Source: Allonocardiopsis opalescens (GTDB lineage: Bacteria > Actinomycetota > Actinomycetes > Streptosporangiales > Streptosporangiaceae). From it: DNA of 64,000 nucleotides. The notes under the pieces were generated by a model that saw nothing but the letters and a program-made list of their open reading frames with translations, searched no databases and was not told the DNA's origin. Positions 1 through 10,315 of this stretch are shown here, in pieces. Each line of letters opens with the position of its first letter. Positions within the stretch are counted from its first letter, which is position 1. Where the stretch lies: assembly GCF_003002095.1 (NCBI RefSeq), contig NZ_PVZC01000003.1, forward strand, positions 620,001 to 684,000. The letters run 5' to 3'. The translations under genes and the position numbers were made by a program.

Positions 1-1
1 C

Positions 2-757
2 AGCGAGCCGGAGAAGTCCCTGGTCCGTCCGCTGCACTCCAAGGGCGGCCGCAACGGCCACGGCCGGATCACCGCCCGCCACCAGGGCGGCGGCCACAAG
101 CGGGCCTACCGGCTGATCGACTTCCGCCGCCGCGACAAGGACGGCGTGCCGGCCAAGGTCGCGCACATCGAGTACGACCCCAACCGCACCGCCCGCATCG
201 CGCTGCTGCACTACGCCGACGGCGAGAAGCGCTACATCCTGGCCCCCGCCGGGCTGGAGCAGGGCGCCCGGGTCGAGAACGGCCCGCAGGCCGACATCAA
301 GCCGGGCAACTGCCTGCCGCTGCGCAACATCCCGACGGGCACCTTCGTGCACGCCGTGGAGCTGAAGCCGGGCGCGGGCGCCAAGCTCGGCCGCTCGGCC
401 GGCGCGCAGATCCAGCTGCTGGCCAAGGAGGGCATCTACGCCACCCTGCGGATGCCGTCCGGTGAGATGCGCCAGGTCGAGCTGGCCTGCCGCGCCACGG
501 TCGGCCAGGTCGGCAACGCCGAGCAGTCAAACATCAACTGGGGCAAGGCGGGCCGGATGCGCTGGAAGGGCAAGCGCCCGACCGTCCGCGGTGTCGCGAT
601 GAACCCGATCGACCACCCGCACGGCGGTGGTGAGGGCAAGACCTCCGGTGGTCGGCACCCCTCCAGCCCGTGGGGCAAGCCCGAGGGCCGCACCCGCAAG
701 CCGAACAAGCCCAGTGACCGGCTCATCGTGCGTCGGCGTAGCAAGAAGAAGCGGTAA
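2..757 (+). CDS. rplB: 50S ribosomal protein L2 (5' truncated by window edge)
   Basis: Large-subunit protein that binds 23S rRNA close to the peptidyl-transferase centre. The frame is open from the second base of the window, so the first 25 or so residues lie outside; 251 remain of a family length near 277. The HPHGGGEGK loop, whose histidine lies near the catalytic centre in the family, is intact, and the C-terminus is strongly basic (RRRSKKKR). It belongs to the S10 operon and is followed after 12 bp by rpsS. Confidence 0.98.
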   Translation, partial: SEPEKSLVRPLHSKGGRNGHGRITARHQGGGHKRAYRLIDFRRRDKDGVPAKVAHIEYDPNRTARIALLHYADGEKRYILAPAGLEQGARVENGPQADIKPGNCLPLRNIPTGTFVHAVELKPGAGAKLGRSAGAQIQLLAKEGIYATLRMPSGEMRQVELACRATVGQVGNAEQSNINWGKAGRMRWKGKRPTVRGVAMNPIDHPHGGGEGKTSGGRHPSSPWGKPEGRTRKPNKPSDRLIVRRRSKKKR

Positions 758-769
758 GGAGCACGTCTG

Positions 770-1048
770 ATGCCACGTAGCCTGAAGAAGGGCCCGTTCA
801 TCGACCACCACCTTCTCAAGAAGGTGGAGGACGCCAATGAAAAGGGCAGCAAGAGCGTCATCAAGACGTGGTCGCGCCGCTCGATGATCATCCCCGAGAT
901 GATCGGTCACACCATCGCGGTGCACGACGGCCGGAAGCACGTTCCGGTGTTCGTCTCGGAGTCGATGGTCGGTCACAAGCTCGGTGAGTTCGCTCCCACG
1001 CGTACTTTCCGCAGCCACGTGAAGGAAGACCGGCGTAGCCGCCGGTAA
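770..1048 (+). CDS. rpsS: 30S ribosomal protein S19
   Basis: Small-subunit head protein that contacts S13 and 16S rRNA. At 92 residues it has the normal family length. The start [10 protein letters not shown] and the motif VYDGRKH-like [11 protein letters not shown] are typical. The ATG follows AAGGAGCACGTCTG, whose AAGGAG is a good ribosome binding site. It lies between rplB and rplV in the S10 operon, with a 69-base gap to the chosen rplV start. Confidence 0.98.
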   Translation: MPRSLKKGPFIDHHLLKKVEDANEKGSKSVIKTWSRRSMIIPEMIGHTIAVHDGRKHVPVFVSESMVGHKLGEFAPTRTFRSHVKEDRRSRR

Positions 1049-1117
1049 CGAGCCAGATTGATGGACGATCGTCCCCGTCCCCGCGGGGAAGGATCCACAG
1101 TGAGCGAGGGAAGAGCG

Positions 1118-1497
1118 ATGGAAGCGAGGGCTCAGGCGCGGTTCATCCGCGTCACGCCCCGGAAGGCCCGCCGTGTGGTGGACCTTATTCGCGGGTTGCC
1201 CGCTGACGAGGCTCAGGCGGTTCTCCGGTTCGCACCCCAGGCGGCGAGTGAGCCAGTGGGCAAGGTGCTCGCGAGCGCCATCGCCAACGCCGAGCACAAC
1301 AACAAGCTCGACCGCGAGACCCTGGTCGTCAGCACCGCGTTCGTGGACGAGGGCCCCACCCTGAAGCGGTTCCGTCCGCGTGCGATGGGCCGGGCCGCCC
1401 GCATCAACAAGCGCACGAGCCACATCACCGTGATCGTCAGCCCGCGTGAGGACGCCGGCGGCGGCAAGCAGGGCAAGCCGAAGAGGAGGACCCGATA

Positions 1498-1498
<1 letters not shown>
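1118..1498 (+). CDS. rplV: 50S ribosomal protein L22
   Basis: Lines the peptide exit tunnel and contacts several 23S rRNA domains. I chose the ATG that gives [14 protein letters not shown], the usual actinobacterial N-terminus, preceded by GAGGGAAGAG; this gives 126 residues. An in-frame GTG 18 bases upstream and ATGs at 1058/1061 would add residues not seen in relatives. The tunnel-loop motif [15 protein letters not shown] and the THIT near the C-terminus are present. The stop overlaps the rpsC GTG by one base (TAGTG), so the two are translationally coupled. Confidence 0.95.
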
Positions 1499-2349
<851 letters not shown>

Positions 2350-2351
2350 CC

Positions 2352-2771
2352 GTGCTGATTCCGCGCAGGGTCAAGCACCGCAAGCAGCACCGGCCGGACC
2401 GCTCCGGCCGTGCCAAGGGCGGGACGAAGGTCAACTTCGGCGAGTACGGGATCCAGGCCCTGGAGCACGCGTACGTGACGAACCGGCAGATCGAGTCGGC
2501 GCGTATCGCGATGACCCGGCACATCCGCCGAGGCGGCAAGGTGTGGATCAACATCTTCCCCGACGTCCCGCTGACGAAGAAGCCCGCCGAGACCCGGATG
2601 GGTTCCGGCAAGGGCTCGCCGGAGTGGTGGGTCGCCAATGTCAAGCCGGGCCGGGTCATGTTCGAGCTGGCCGGTGTGAACGAGGGCGTGGCGCGCGAGG
2701 CGCTGCGGCGGGCGATCCACAAGTTGCCGATGAAGTGCCGCGTCGTGAAGCGTGAAGTGGGTGAAGCCTGA
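2352..2771 (+). CDS. rplP: 50S ribosomal protein L16
   Basis: Organises the A-site side of the large subunit. 139 residues, normal length. The GTG gives [15 protein letters not shown], and the signature [17 protein letters not shown] is intact. The start lies 2 bases after the rpsC stop and the stop shares one base with the rpmC ATG, so translation is coupled on both sides. Confidence 0.98.
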   Translation: MLIPRRVKHRKQHRPDRSGRAKGGTKVNFGEYGIQALEHAYVTNRQIESARIAMTRHIRRGGKVWINIFPDVPLTKKPAETRMGSGKGSPEWWVANVKPGRVMFELAGVNEGVAREALRRAIHKLPMKCRVVKREVGEA

Positions 2772-3058
2772 TGGCGAAGAGTGCGACCGCCGCGGAGCTG
2801 CATCTGCTGCTGAACGAGGAGGGGCAGCAGGCGCTGCACGCCAAGCTCCGCGAGGCGAAGCAGGAGCTGTTCAACCTCCGCTTCCAGGCGGCCACCGGCC
2901 AGCTGGAGAGCCACGGGCGGCTCCGTGAGGTCCGGCGGGAGATCGCCCGGATCTACACGGTGCTCCGCGAGCACGAGCTGGGCCGGGTCAGGGTCGTGGC
3001 CGCTCCCTCGGGCGACGACGCCGGGTCGGCTGAGAAGACGAAGGAAGCAGCCGAATGA
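2771..3058 (+). CDS. rpmC: 50S ribosomal protein L29
   Basis: Sits at the exit tunnel near L23, where trigger factor and SRP dock. The helical-hairpin core (residues 1-74) has the family signature [13 protein letters not shown] and [11 protein letters not shown] roughly 20-residue acidic Ala/Glu/Lys tail makes it 95 residues, longer than the common 65-75. The start overlaps rplP by one base and the stop overlaps rpsQ by four (ATGA). Confidence 0.96.
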   Translation: MAKSATAAELHLLLNEEGQQALHAKLREAKQELFNLRFQAATGQLESHGRLREVRREIARIYTVLREHELGRVRVVAAPSGDDAGSAEKTKEAAE

Positions 3059-3336
3059 GCGAGACGAACGCGCCTGCCACCGAGCAGCGCAACTACCGCA
3101 AGACCCGTGAGGGCCTCGTCGTCAGCGACAAGATGGACAAGACCGTCGTCGTCGAGGTCGAGGACCGGGTCAAGCACGCGCTGTACGGCAAGGTCATCCG
3201 CCGCACCAAGAAGTACAAGGCCCACGACGAGGCGAACTCCGCCGGCATCGGCGACCGCGTCCTCCTGATGGAGACCCGGCCGCTGTCCGCCACCAAGCGG
3301 TGGCGTGTCGTGGAGATCCTCGAGAAGGCCAAGTAG
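3055..3336 (+). CDS. rpsQ: 30S ribosomal protein S17
   Basis: Early-assembly protein binding the 5' domain of 16S rRNA, with an OB fold. 93 residues with the family motif [19 protein letters not shown] and a C-terminal [14 protein letters not shown]. The first 20 residues are a flexible extension frequent in actinobacteria. ATGA overlap with rpmC. It is the last gene of the S10-type operon; the next spacer contains two hairpins. Confidence 0.98.
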   Translation: MSETNAPATEQRNYRKTREGLVVSDKMDKTVVVEVEDRVKHALYGKVIRRTKKYKAHDEANSAGIGDRVLLMETRPLSATKRWRVVEILEKAK

Positions 3337-3371
3337 GCCCCACGCAGGGCAGACAACGACTCGTAAGTACC

Positions 3372-3420
3372 GCCGGCGGGCACATCGCGCGCCCGCCGGC
3401 GTGAGCGCGAGAACTCGCGC
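3372..3420 (+). terminator. Tandem hairpins between S10 and spc operons
   Basis: The first stem is GCCGGCGGGC (3372-3381) pairing perfectly with GCCCGCCGGC (3391-3400) over a 9-base loop. The second, GCGCGAG (3405-3411) with CTCGCGC (3414-3420), closes on only two bases. No T-run follows. They lie in the 102-bp rpsQ-rplN spacer and could be a partial terminator, an RNA processing site or a regulatory structure for the spc operon. Confidence 0.55.
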
Positions 3421-3438
3421 GACATTCCAGGAGTAGAC

Positions 3439-3807
3439 GTGATCCAGCAGGAGTCGCGACTCAAGGTCGCCGACAACACGGGCGCCAAGGAGATCTTGTG
3501 CATTCGGGTGCTCGGCGGCTCGGGTCGGCGCTACGCGGGTATCGGTGACACCATCGTCGCCACGGTGAAGGACTCCCTTCCCGGGGCGGGCGTGAAGAAG
3601 GGCGATGTCGTCAAGGCAGTCGTCGTGCGCACCCGCAAGGAGCGCAGGCGGCCCGACGGCTCCTACATCCGCTTCGACGAGAACGCCGCCGTGCTCATCA
3701 AGGACGGCGGCGACCCGCGTGGTACGCGCATCTTCGGCCCGGTCGGCCGGGAGCTGCGCGAGAAGAGGTTCATGCGCATCATCTCGCTGGCCCCGGAGGT
3801 GCTGTAA
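3439..3807 (+). CDS. rplN: 50S ribosomal protein L14
   Basis: Binds 23S rRNA and forms intersubunit bridge B8. 122 residues, exactly the family length. The GTG start ([18 protein letters not shown]) has AGGAG eight bases upstream. The L14 signature around [18 protein letters not shown] is intact. First gene of the spc-type operon; rplX starts 3 bases after the stop. Confidence 0.98.
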   Translation: MIQQESRLKVADNTGAKEILCIRVLGGSGRRYAGIGDTIVATVKDSLPGAGVKKGDVVKAVVVRTRKERRRPDGSYIRFDENAAVLIKDGGDPRGTRIFGPVGRELREKRFMRIISLAPEVL

Positions 3808-3810
3808 GCG

Positions 3811-4113
3811 ATGAAGATCAAAAAGGGCGACGACGTGATCGTCATCGCCGGCAAGGACAAGGGCGCCACGGGCAAGGTCCTCCGGGCCATCCCGAAGGAG
3901 GAGCGCGTCGTCGTCGAGGGCGTCAACATCATCAAGAAGCACCGCAAGCCCACCCAGAGCGGTGAGCAGGGCTCGGTGATCACGATGGAGGCGCCGATCC
4001 ACGTCAGCAACGTGGCGATCGTCGAGGACGGCAAGCCGACCCGTGTCGGGTACCGCTTCGGCGATGACGGCAAGAAGATCCGCGTCTCGCGCCGTACCGG
4101 TAAGGACATCTGA
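3811..4113 (+). CDS. rplX: 50S ribosomal protein L24
   Basis: Assembly initiator protein of the large subunit. A KOW motif occupies residues 1-35 ([20 protein letters not shown]). 100 residues, normal length. The stop overlaps the rplE ATG by one base (TGATG). Confidence 0.97.
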   Translation: MKIKKGDDVIVIAGKDKGATGKVLRAIPKEERVVVEGVNIIKKHRKPTQSGEQGSVITMEAPIHVSNVAIVEDGKPTRVGYRFGDDGKKIRVSRRTGKDI

Positions 4114-4694
4114 TGACCGCCACCACCGAGGAGACGAGGACCGAGGTCCCGACGCCTCGCCTCAAGACCAAGTACCGCGAGGAGATCGCCCCGGCGCTCC
4201 GCGAGGAGTTCGGCTACCCCAACGTCATGCAGATCCCCCGGCTGACCAAGATCACGGTCAACATGGGGGTCGGCGAGGCCGCCAGGGACGCCAAGCTCAT
4301 CCAGGGCGCCGTCAGCGACCTCTCGCTGATCACCGGCCAGAAGCCGAAGATCAACCGGGCCAAGAACTCCATCGCCCAGTTCAAGCTGCGCGAGGGCCAG
4401 CCGATCGGCGCCAGCGCCACGCTGCGCGGCGACCGGATGTGGGAGTTCCTGGACCGGCTGCTCTCGCTGGCGCTGCCCCGCATCCGCGACTTCCGCGGCC
4501 TGTCCGACCGGCAGTTCGACGGCCGGGGCAACTACACCTTCGGCCTGACCGAGCAGGTGATGTTCCACGAGATCGACCCCGACAAGGTCGACCGGCAGCG
4601 CGGTATGGACATCACCCTGGTGACCACCGCCCAGACCGACGACGAGGGACGCAGCCTGCTCCGCCGGCTTGGCTTCCCGTTCAAGGAAGCGTAG
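4113..4694 (+). CDS. rplE: 50S ribosomal protein L5
   Basis: Binds 5S rRNA and contacts the P-site tRNA elbow. 193 residues; an N-terminal extension of about 17 residues precedes the core [13 protein letters not shown]. Family signatures [15 protein letters not shown] and [17 protein letters not shown] are visible. Coupled to rplX by a one-base overlap; rpsZ follows after 13 bp. Confidence 0.97.
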   Translation: MTATTEETRTEVPTPRLKTKYREEIAPALREEFGYPNVMQIPRLTKITVNMGVGEAARDAKLIQGAVSDLSLITGQKPKINRAKNSIAQFKLREGQPIGASATLRGDRMWEFLDRLLSLALPRIRDFRGLSDRQFDGRGNYTFGLTEQVMFHEIDPDKVDRQRGMDITLVTTAQTDDEGRSLLRRLGFPFKEA

Positions 4695-4707
4695 AGGGAG
4701 ACCGGAA

Positions 4708-4893
4708 ATGGCGAAGAAGGCCTTGATCATCAAGGCGGCGCGCAAGCCGAAGTTCGCTGTGCGCGCCTACACTCGATGCAGCCGCTGCGGCCGCCCCCGC
4801 GCCGTGTTCAAGAAGTTCGGCCTGTGCCGGATCTGCTTCCGCGAGATGGCGCACCGGGGCGAACTGCCGGGCATCACGAAGTCGAGCTGGTAG
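4708..4893 (+). CDS. rpsZ: 30S ribosomal protein S14, zinc-binding type
   Basis: Short 61-residue S14 with the zinc ribbon C24-x2-C27 and C40-x2-C43, marking the C+ (type Z) paralogue. Actinobacteria often also carry a zinc-free S14 elsewhere that is used under zinc starvation; it is not in this window. The ATG follows AGAGGGAGACCGGAA. The gene is separated from rpsH by about 350 bases of palindrome-rich spacer, unusual inside an spc operon. Confidence 0.97.
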   Translation: MAKKALIIKAARKPKFAVRAYTRCSRCGRPRAVFKKFGLCRICFREMAHRGELPGITKSSW

Positions 4894-4954
4894 CGAAGTC
4901 GAGCGGGGGTGCCCCTGCTCGCTCGCTGGCGCTCGCTTCGCAGGGCTCGACTTC
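4879..4954. repeat. GAAGTCGAGC repeated directly and inverted at the rpsZ 3' end
   Basis: GAAGTCGAGC occurs at 4879-4888, inside the last codons of rpsZ, again at 4895-4904 just after its stop, and as its inverse GCTCGACTTC at 4945-4954. The second and third copies can pair around a loop that itself contains GCTCGCT repeats. This would form a stem immediately downstream of rpsZ. Confidence 0.6.
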
Positions 4955-5242
4955 CTGCTAGTCCGGGGGGCGACCCCCGGACCCCCGATGTGGGGGGCTG
5001 CGCCCCCCACGCCCCCCTCGGGATGTGAGTGGCCTCGGCCGCTGCGGTCCGTGGAGGGCGAGGCCCGGGAGACCGGGCTTCGCGCGGGGTGTGGGTGCAT
5101 GGCGATAATTGCATAGCTGAAATTCATATATTGATCGCGCTGCTCATGCGGCGCATGACCACGCCGTAGGTCTGGTAACCAAAGGTCCGGGATTCGTCCC
5201 GGGGTGCGGGCGGAAACCGCGGCGAGGAAGGGCCGACTGGCC
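4894..5242. other. Palindrome-rich spacer between rpsZ and rpsH
   Basis: About 350 bases without a credible gene. The first part contains copies of GAAGTCGAGC and two GC hairpins, described separately. The second part is AT-rich for this genome (about 5100-5140, with ATAATTGCATAGCTGAAATT), and could hold a promoter that restarts transcription for rpsH-rplO; I cannot name a convincing -35/-10 pair. The rpsH ribosome binding site GAGGAAGG is at about 5223-5230. Confidence 0.6.
4961..5010. repeat. Pair of GC-rich extragenic palindromes
   Basis: Two perfect hairpins follow one another: GTCCGGGGG-GCGA-CCCCCGGAC (9-bp stem with a GNRA-type tetraloop, 4961-4982) and GTGGGGGG-CTGCG-CCCCCCAC (8-bp stem, 4990-5010). 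This G-run/C-run layout resembles small extragenic palindromes common in streptomycete-like genomes. Role unknown; terminator, mRNA stabiliser or mobile palindromic element are all possible. Confidence 0.6.
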
Positions 5243-5641
5243 ATGACGATGACCGACCCGATCGCAGACATGCTGACGCGTCTGCGCAACGCGAATTCGG
5301 CGTACCACGACAGTGTGAGCATGCCGTATTCGAAGATCAAGGCGCACATCGCCGAGATCCTGCAGCAGGAGGGCTACATCCAGGGCTGGCGCTCCGAGGA
5401 CGCCGCCGTCGGCAAGAACCTCGTGGTCGACCTGAAGTACGGGCCGACCCGTGAGCGTTCCATCGCCGGCCTGCGCCGCGTGTCAAAGCCCGGCCTGCGC
5501 GTGTACGCCAAGAAGGAGAACCTGCCCCGGGTGCTCGGCGGTCTCGGCGTCGCGATCATCTCGACGTCCGGCGGGCTGCTCACCGACAAGCAGGCCAAGA
5601 AGCGCGGCGTGGGCGGCGAAGTCCTCGCCTACGTCTGGTAA
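5243..5641 (+). CDS. rpsH: 30S ribosomal protein S8
   Basis: Central-domain assembly protein and, in many bacteria, translational repressor of the spc operon. I chose the ATG giving [16 protein letters not shown], the usual actinobacterial N-terminus (132 residues). An upstream in-frame start at 5204 would add residues not seen in the family. The signature [20 protein letters not shown] near the C-terminus is complete. rplF follows after 13 bp. Confidence 0.97.
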   Translation: MTMTDPIADMLTRLRNANSAYHDSVSMPYSKIKAHIAEILQQEGYIQGWRSEDAAVGKNLVVDLKYGPTRERSIAGLRRVSKPGLRVYAKKENLPRVLGGLGVAIISTSGGLLTDKQAKKRGVGGEVLAYVW

Positions 5642-5654
5642 GGGAGGGATTCGA

Positions 5655-6191
5655 ATGTCGCGTATCGGACGGCTTCCGATCCCGGTCCCCAGCGGTGTCG
5701 AGGTCACGCTCAACGGGCGGGACGTCAAGGTCAAGGGCCCCAAGGGCGAGCTGAGCCACACCGTGGCCGCGCCCATCCAGGTGTCCCAGGAGGACGGCGT
5801 CATCACGGTGAGCCGCCCCAGCGACGACGGGCCGATCCGTGCTCTGCACGGGCTCACCCGCTCGCTGCTGGCCAACCTCATCACCGGGGTGACCCAGGGA
5901 TACAAGAAGACGCTGGAGATCCACGGGGTCGGCTACCGCGTCCAGGCGCGGGGGCAGAACCTCGAGTTCTCGCTGGGCTACAGCCACCCCGTCGTGGTGG
6001 AGGCGCCGGCGGGCATCACCTTCACCGTCGAGCGCCCGACCGTGCTGAGCGTCGAGGGCATCGACAAGCAGCTGGTCGGACAGGTCGCCGCGAACATCCG
6101 CGGTCTCCGCCGCCCCGACCCCTACAAGGGCAAGGGCGTGCGGTACCAGGGCGAGCAGATCCGCCGCAAGGTCGGAAAGGCTGGTAAGTAG
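5655..6191 (+). CDS. rplF: 50S ribosomal protein L6
   Basis: Two-domain protein near the factor-binding site of the large subunit. 178 residues, family length. The N-terminus [16 protein letters not shown] and the L6 signature [16 protein letters not shown] are intact. ATG preceded by AAGGGAGGGATTCGA, with a strong GGGAGG site. rplR follows 2 bases after its stop. Confidence 0.98.
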   Translation: MSRIGRLPIPVPSGVEVTLNGRDVKVKGPKGELSHTVAAPIQVSQEDGVITVSRPSDDGPIRALHGLTRSLLANLITGVTQGYKKTLEIHGVGYRVQARGQNLEFSLGYSHPVVVEAPAGITFTVERPTVLSVEGIDKQLVGQVAANIRGLRRPDPYKGKGVRYQGEQIRRKVGKAGK

Positions 6192-6193
6192 TC

Positions 6194-6577
6194 ATGGCTA
6201 CCAAGGCGCCGATTCGCAGGCGCAGCGACTCGCGCGCGGCCGCGCGGTCCCGTCGGCACGCCCGGGTCCGCAAGCGGGTCTCCGGCACGCCGGAGCGTCC
6301 CCGCCTGGTCGTGACGCGCTCGACCAAGCACATCGTCGCGCAGGTCATCGACGACACCAAGGGCCACACCCTGGCCTCGGCCTCCACCATGGACGCGTCC
6401 ATCCGGAGCGCCGAGGGCGCCAAGACCGACAAGTCCCGGCAGGTGGGCGCCCTGGTCGCCCAGCGGGCGAAGGACGCCGGCGTCTCCGCCGTCGTCTTCG
6501 ACCGGGGCGGCAACCGCTACACCGGGCGGATCGCCGCACTGGCCGACGCCGCCCGCGAAGCCGGTCTGGAGTTCTAG
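6194..6577 (+). CDS. rplR: 50S ribosomal protein L18
   Basis: Binds 5S rRNA together with L5 in the central protuberance. 127 residues with the motif [20 protein letters not shown] and the C-terminal [24 protein letters not shown]. Its TAG overlaps a GTG that opens a 14-codon frame leading into rpsE. Confidence 0.98.
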   Translation: MATKAPIRRRSDSRAAARSRRHARVRKRVSGTPERPRLVVTRSTKHIVAQVIDDTKGHTLASASTMDASIRSAEGAKTDKSRQVGALVAQRAKDAGVSAVVFDRGGNRYTGRIAALADAAREAGLEF

Positions 6578-6621
6578 TGGCCGGGCGCAACAGCAAGCAG
6601 CGAGAGAAGAGGAACCCCTGA
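6577..6621 (+). CDS. Possible 14-codon coupling ORF between rplR and rpsE
   Basis: A GTG overlapping the rplR stop reads 14 codons ([14 protein letters not shown]) and ends at a TGA that overlaps the rpsE ATG by one base. Both junctions have the one-base overlap used for coupling elsewhere in this operon. The frame could be chance: the second half (GAGAGAAGAGGAA) is also the rpsE ribosome binding region, which alone would explain its sequence. Confidence 0.25.
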   Translation: MAGRNSKQREKRNP

Positions 6622-7220
6622 TGGCAGCAGCTCCCCGGCGCGGCGCCGGCGGTGGCGAACGGCGTGACCGCCGTGACGATCGCCGCGGCGGTGGCGCCGA
6701 CAAGGGTGTCTCCCACATCGAGCGCGTGGTGAAGATTAACCGCGTGGCCAAGGTCGTCAAGGGCGGTCGGCGCTTCAGCTTCACCGCGCTGGTCGTCGTC
6801 GGCGACGGCAACGGCATGGTCGGCGTGGGCTACGGCAAGGCCAAGGAGGTGCCCGCGGCGATCGCCAAGGGCGTCGAGGAGGCCAAGAAGCACTTCTTCC
6901 GAGTGCCCCGCATCCAGGGCACCATCACCCACACCGTGCAGGGTGAGGACGCCGCGGGTGTGGTGTTCCTCCGTCCGGCGGCCCCCGGTACCGGCGTGAT
7001 CGCCGGTGGTCCGGTGCGCGCCGTGCTGGAGTGCGCGGGCGTCCACGACGTGCTGAGCAAGTCGCTCGGCTCGTCCAACCCGGTCAACATCGTGCACGCG
7101 ACCGTCGCGGCGCTCAAGGGCCTGAACCGTCCCGAGGAGATCGCGGCCCGCCGCGGCCTGCCGATCGAGGACGTCGCCCCGGCCGCCATGCTTCGGGCGC
7201 GCGCCGGAGCGGGGGCCTGA
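6621..7220 (+). CDS. rpsE: 30S ribosomal protein S5
   Basis: Proofreading-related protein at the mRNA entry site. An N-terminal Gly/Arg-rich extension (about 40 residues) is followed by the S5 double-stranded RNA-binding domain ([14 protein letters not shown] with [10 protein letters not shown]) and the C-terminal domain with [14 protein letters not shown]. 199 residues, as in related actinobacteria. SD GAGAAGAGG. rpmD follows after 5 bp. Confidence 0.98.
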   Translation: MAAAPRRGAGGGERRDRRDDRRGGGADKGVSHIERVVKINRVAKVVKGGRRFSFTALVVVGDGNGMVGVGYGKAKEVPAAIAKGVEEAKKHFFRVPRIQGTITHTVQGEDAAGVVFLRPAAPGTGVIAGGPVRAVLECAGVHDVLSKSLGSSNPVNIVHATVAALKGLNRPEEIAARRGLPIEDVAPAAMLRARAGAGA

Positions 7221-7225
7221 CAGCC

Positions 7226-7408
7226 ATGGCGAAACTGAAGATCACCCAGGTCCGCTCCAAGATCGGCGGCAAGCAGAACCAGCGCGACAGCCTGCGTTCG
7301 CTCGGTCTGAAGCGGATCGGCCACTCGGTCGTCAAGGACGACCGTCCCGAGTACCGCGGCATGATCAACGTCGTGTCGCACCTGGTCACCGTGGAGGAGG
7401 TGGACTAG
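7226..7408 (+). CDS. rpmD: 50S ribosomal protein L30
   Basis: Small 60-residue protein of the large subunit. [20 protein letters not shown] and [12 protein letters not shown] are diagnostic. rplO starts on the base after its stop, so the two are translationally coupled. Confidence 0.98.
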   Translation: MAKLKITQVRSKIGGKQNQRDSLRSLGLKRIGHSVVKDDRPEYRGMINVVSHLVTVEEVD

Positions 7409-7888
7409 ATGGCGGACAACACCGAGACGGGCGGCGAGCGCGGCGACGCGCTCAAGCTGCACCACCTCCGGCCGGCGCCCGGTGCGAACAAGGCCAAGAC
7501 CCGCAAGGGCCGCGGCGAGGCGTCCAAGGGCAAGACGGCCGGCCGGGGCACCAAGGGCACCAAGGCCCGCTCCACCGTGCCGTTCGGCTTCGAGGGCGGC
7601 CAGATGCCGCTGATCCGGCGGCTGCCGAAGCTCAAGGGCTTCTCCAACCACCGGTTCAAGACCACCTACCAGGTGGTGAACCTGGACAAGCTCTCCGAGC
7701 TGTACCCGGACGGCGGCGAGGTCACCGTCGCCGACCTGGTCGCCAAGGGTGCCGTGCGCAAGAACCAGCTGGTGAAGGTGCTCGGTACCGGTGAGATCAA
7801 CGTCGCTCTGCAGGTGTCGGCGCACGCCTTCTCCGCCTCGGCGAAGGAGAAGCTGACCGCTGCGGGCGGCGGAGTGACCGAACTGTAA
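7409..7888 (+). CDS. rplO: 50S ribosomal protein L15
   Basis: Late-assembly protein of the large subunit. 159 residues. The basic glycine-rich N-terminal arm ([19 protein letters not shown]) threads into rRNA in the family, and the C-terminal globular part ends in the L15 signature region [14 protein letters not shown]. It is the last r-protein of the spc block; a long structured spacer separates it from secY. Confidence 0.98.
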   Translation: MADNTETGGERGDALKLHHLRPAPGANKAKTRKGRGEASKGKTAGRGTKGTKARSTVPFGFEGGQMPLIRRLPKLKGFSNHRFKTTYQVVNLDKLSELYPDGGEVTVADLVAKGAVRKNQLVKVLGTGEINVALQVSAHAFSASAKEKLTAAGGGVTEL

Positions 7889-8271
7889 GGAGTTGGGGCC
7901 GGTACCGATCCCGCCCGACCACCGCTCGACCCGCATCCGTGCGGCTCGGCGGCGGAAGCGCGGCGGTACCGATTTCGTGGCGAATTGGGGCGCTCCAACC
8001 GGGTGGTTCCGCATGGAACCGCCGGGGGGAGCGCCCTTCGCTGTCGAACTGTTAGAGTGCGAAACGCCCCAGGGGTAGGCTCGGCGGCGGGACGAACGTC
8101 CGCGCCGTTACCGACGACGTCGCTCTCCCGGCGAGGTCGGATGGATCACGGGCCGGCCCGAGAACTCACAGCCCCAGGCTGTCGCCGGCTCCGCTAGTGA
8201 CACCGCAACGATCCAGGATCGACCGTGACGTATCGATACGGTCCCGTAGCCGCGGCCGTGCAGGAGGACCC
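7889..8271 (+). promoter_or_regulatory. secY leader with long stem-loop and candidate -10
   Basis: A two-part stem-loop lies at 7988-8036: outer arms GGGCGCTCC and GGAGCGCCC, inner arms GGTTCC and GGAACC around a GCAT loop. It may end transcripts from rplO. Downstream, TAGAGT (8053-8058) fits an actinobacterial -10, though no good -35 is visible at 17-18 bases. This suggests that secY-adk-map is also transcribed on its own. The secY ribosome binding site AGGAGGA is at 8262-8268. No gene is seen in the 383 bases. Confidence 0.5.
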
Positions 8272-9585
8272 GTGCTAACCGCGTTCGTTCGTGCGTTCCG
8301 CACGCCTGACCTGCGCAACAAACTGCTCTTCACCCTGTTCATTCTGGTGATCTTCCGGCTCGGCTCCGCCGTGCCGCTGCCCGGCATCGACTCCGCCGAG
8401 ATCCGCCAGTGCATGGAGAACGCGACCGCCAGCGGGGGCGGCGTCTACCAGCTGGTGAACCTCTTCAGCGGCGGCTCGCTGCTCCAGTTGGCGATCTTCG
8501 CTCTGGGCATCATGCCCTATATCACCGCGAGCATCATCCTGAACCTGCTCACGGTGGTCATCCCGAGGCTGGAGACCCTCCGCAAGGAGGGGCAGTCGGG
8601 CCAGGCCAGGATCACCCAGTACACCCGCTACCTGACCATCGGCCTGGCGGTGCTGCAGTCCACCACCATCCTGGCCATGGCGCAGAGCGGGCAGATGTTC
8701 CAGAACTTCTGCTCCCCGTCCCTGTTCATGCCGAACCAGGACATCCTCACGCTGATCACCATGGTCTTCACCCTGGTGGGCGGCACCGCCGTCATCATGT
8801 GGTTCGGCGAGCTGATCACCGACCGCGGTATCGGCAACGGCATGTCCCTGCTGATCTTCACCCAGATCGTCGCGGTCTTCCCGAGCGAGATGATCCGGAT
8901 CTGGCAGGAGCAGGACCGCTGGGTCTTCGCGGTCATCGTCGCAGCCGGCATCGTGATGGTCGCCGCGGTGGTCTTCGTGGAGCAGGCGCAGCGCCGCATC
9001 CCGGTGCAGTACGCCAAGCGCATGGTCGGCCGCCGGATGTTCGGCGGCACCTCCACCTACATCCCGCTGAAGGTGAACCAGGCCGGCGTCATCCCGGTGA
9101 TCTTCGCCTCCTCGCTGCTGTACCTGCCGACCCTCGCGGTCGGCCTGCTCGGCGAGGACAGCACCAACCCGGTGGTGCGCTTCCTGATGACCTACTTCGA
9201 CCCCACGCAGATCCACCCGGTCTACATGGCCACGTACTTCGTGCTGATCGTGGGCTTCGCGTTCTTCTACGTCGCCATCACCTTCAACCCCGCCGACGTC
9301 GCCGACAACATGAAGAAGTACGGTGGGTTCATCCCGGGCATCCGCCCTGGCCGTCCGACCGCCGAGTACCTCGACTTCGTACTCTCGCGGATCACGACGG
9401 CCGGTGCGCTCTACCTCGGGGTGATTGCCCTGCTGCCGATGGTGGCGCTCGGGACGGCTGGTGCGTCCGCGAACTTCCCCTTCGGCGGTACGAGCATTCT
9501 GATCATGGTCGGTGTCGGGCTGGACATGGTGAAGCGGATCGAAAGCCAGCTCCAGCAGAGGAACTACGAAGGCTTCCTGCGATAG
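8272..9585 (+). CDS. secY: Preprotein translocase subunit SecY
   Basis: Channel-forming membrane subunit of the Sec translocon. 437 residues with ten predicted transmembrane helices. The start [16 protein letters not shown] matches actinobacterial SecY; the GTG has AGGAGGA five bases upstream. An upstream frame to 8197 adds 25 residues not typical of the family. The motif PLPGID, the plug-region residues, and [11 protein letters not shown] in TM4 are visible. Overlaps adk by one base. Confidence 0.97.
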   Translation: MLTAFVRAFRTPDLRNKLLFTLFILVIFRLGSAVPLPGIDSAEIRQCMENATASGGGVYQLVNLFSGGSLLQLAIFALGIMPYITASIILNLLTVVIPRLETLRKEGQSGQARITQYTRYLTIGLAVLQSTTILAMAQSGQMFQNFCSPSLFMPNQDILTLITMVFTLVGGTAVIMWFGELITDRGIGNGMSLLIFTQIVAVFPSEMIRIWQEQDRWVFAVIVAAGIVMVAAVVFVEQAQRRIPVQYAKRMVGRRMFGGTSTYIPLKVNQAGVIPVIFASSLLYLPTLAVGLLGEDSTNPVVRFLMTYFDPTQIHPVYMATYFVLIVGFAFFYVAITFNPADVADNMKKYGGFIPGIRPGRPTAEYLDFVLSRITTAGALYLGVIALLPMVALGTAGASANFPFGGTSILIMVGVGLDMVKRIESQLQQRNYEGFLR

Positions 9586-10241
9586 TGCGCGTTGTTTTGG
9601 TGGGCCCCCCTGGTGCGGGCAAGGGAACTCAGGCCCAGTTCATCGCCGAGGAGCTGCTGATCCCGAAGGTGTCGACAGGCGACATCTTCCGGGCCAACGT
9701 CAGCGGCGGCACCGAGCTGGGCAAGACGGCAAAGGCCTACATGGACCGTGGTGACCTCGTCCCCGACGAGGTCACCATCGCCATGGTGCGGGACCGGCTC
9801 GCGCAGGACGACGCCCGGGAGGGATTCCTCCTGGACGGCTTCCCGCGCAACGTTCCCCAGGCCGAGACCCTCAAGAAGCTGCTGGCCGAACTCGACCAGC
9901 GGCTGGACGTCGTGCTCGAACTGCGGATCAGGGAAGAGGAGGTCGTCCGGCGGCTGGCGGGCCGCCGTACCTGCAGAAAGTGCGGGCACACCTGGCACCT
10001 GGACTTCGACCCGCCCAAGCGCGACGGCGTCTGCGACCTCTGCGGCGGCGAGCTGTTCCAGCGCGACGACGACCGCGAGGAGACCATCCGGCACCGCCTG
10101 GAGGTGTACCGGGAACAAACCGCGCCGCTGATCGAGTTCTACGGTGCGGACGGCATCCTGGTGCCGATCGACGCCACCGGCGCGGTCGACGTGGTCACCG
10201 AGCGGGCGCTGGACGCGCTGCGGCCGTTCCTCAAGACCTAA
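9585..10241 (+). CDS. adk: Adenylate kinase (zinc-lid type)
   Basis: Interconverts ATP+AMP and 2 ADP. 218 residues: P-loop [10 protein letters not shown] at residues 7-16, NMP-binding region with [15 protein letters not shown] motif, and a long LID carrying a four-cysteine zinc site (C130, C133, C150, C153). This is the zinc-lid class typical of Gram-positive and some actinobacterial enzymes. GTG start overlaps the secY TAG by one base, coupling the two. Confidence 0.97.
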   Translation: MRVVLVGPPGAGKGTQAQFIAEELLIPKVSTGDIFRANVSGGTELGKTAKAYMDRGDLVPDEVTIAMVRDRLAQDDAREGFLLDGFPRNVPQAETLKKLLAELDQRLDVVLELRIREEEVVRRLAGRRTCRKCGHTWHLDFDPPKRDGVCDLCGGELFQRDDDREETIRHRLEVYREQTAPLIEFYGADGILVPIDATGAVDVVTERALDALRPFLKT

Positions 10242-10315
10242 GGCAGAGCGGTGCGGGCCAGGGCGCGTGCGTCCGGCCCGCACCCGGCGGTATCCGCATG
10301 ATCGGGGATTGACAC

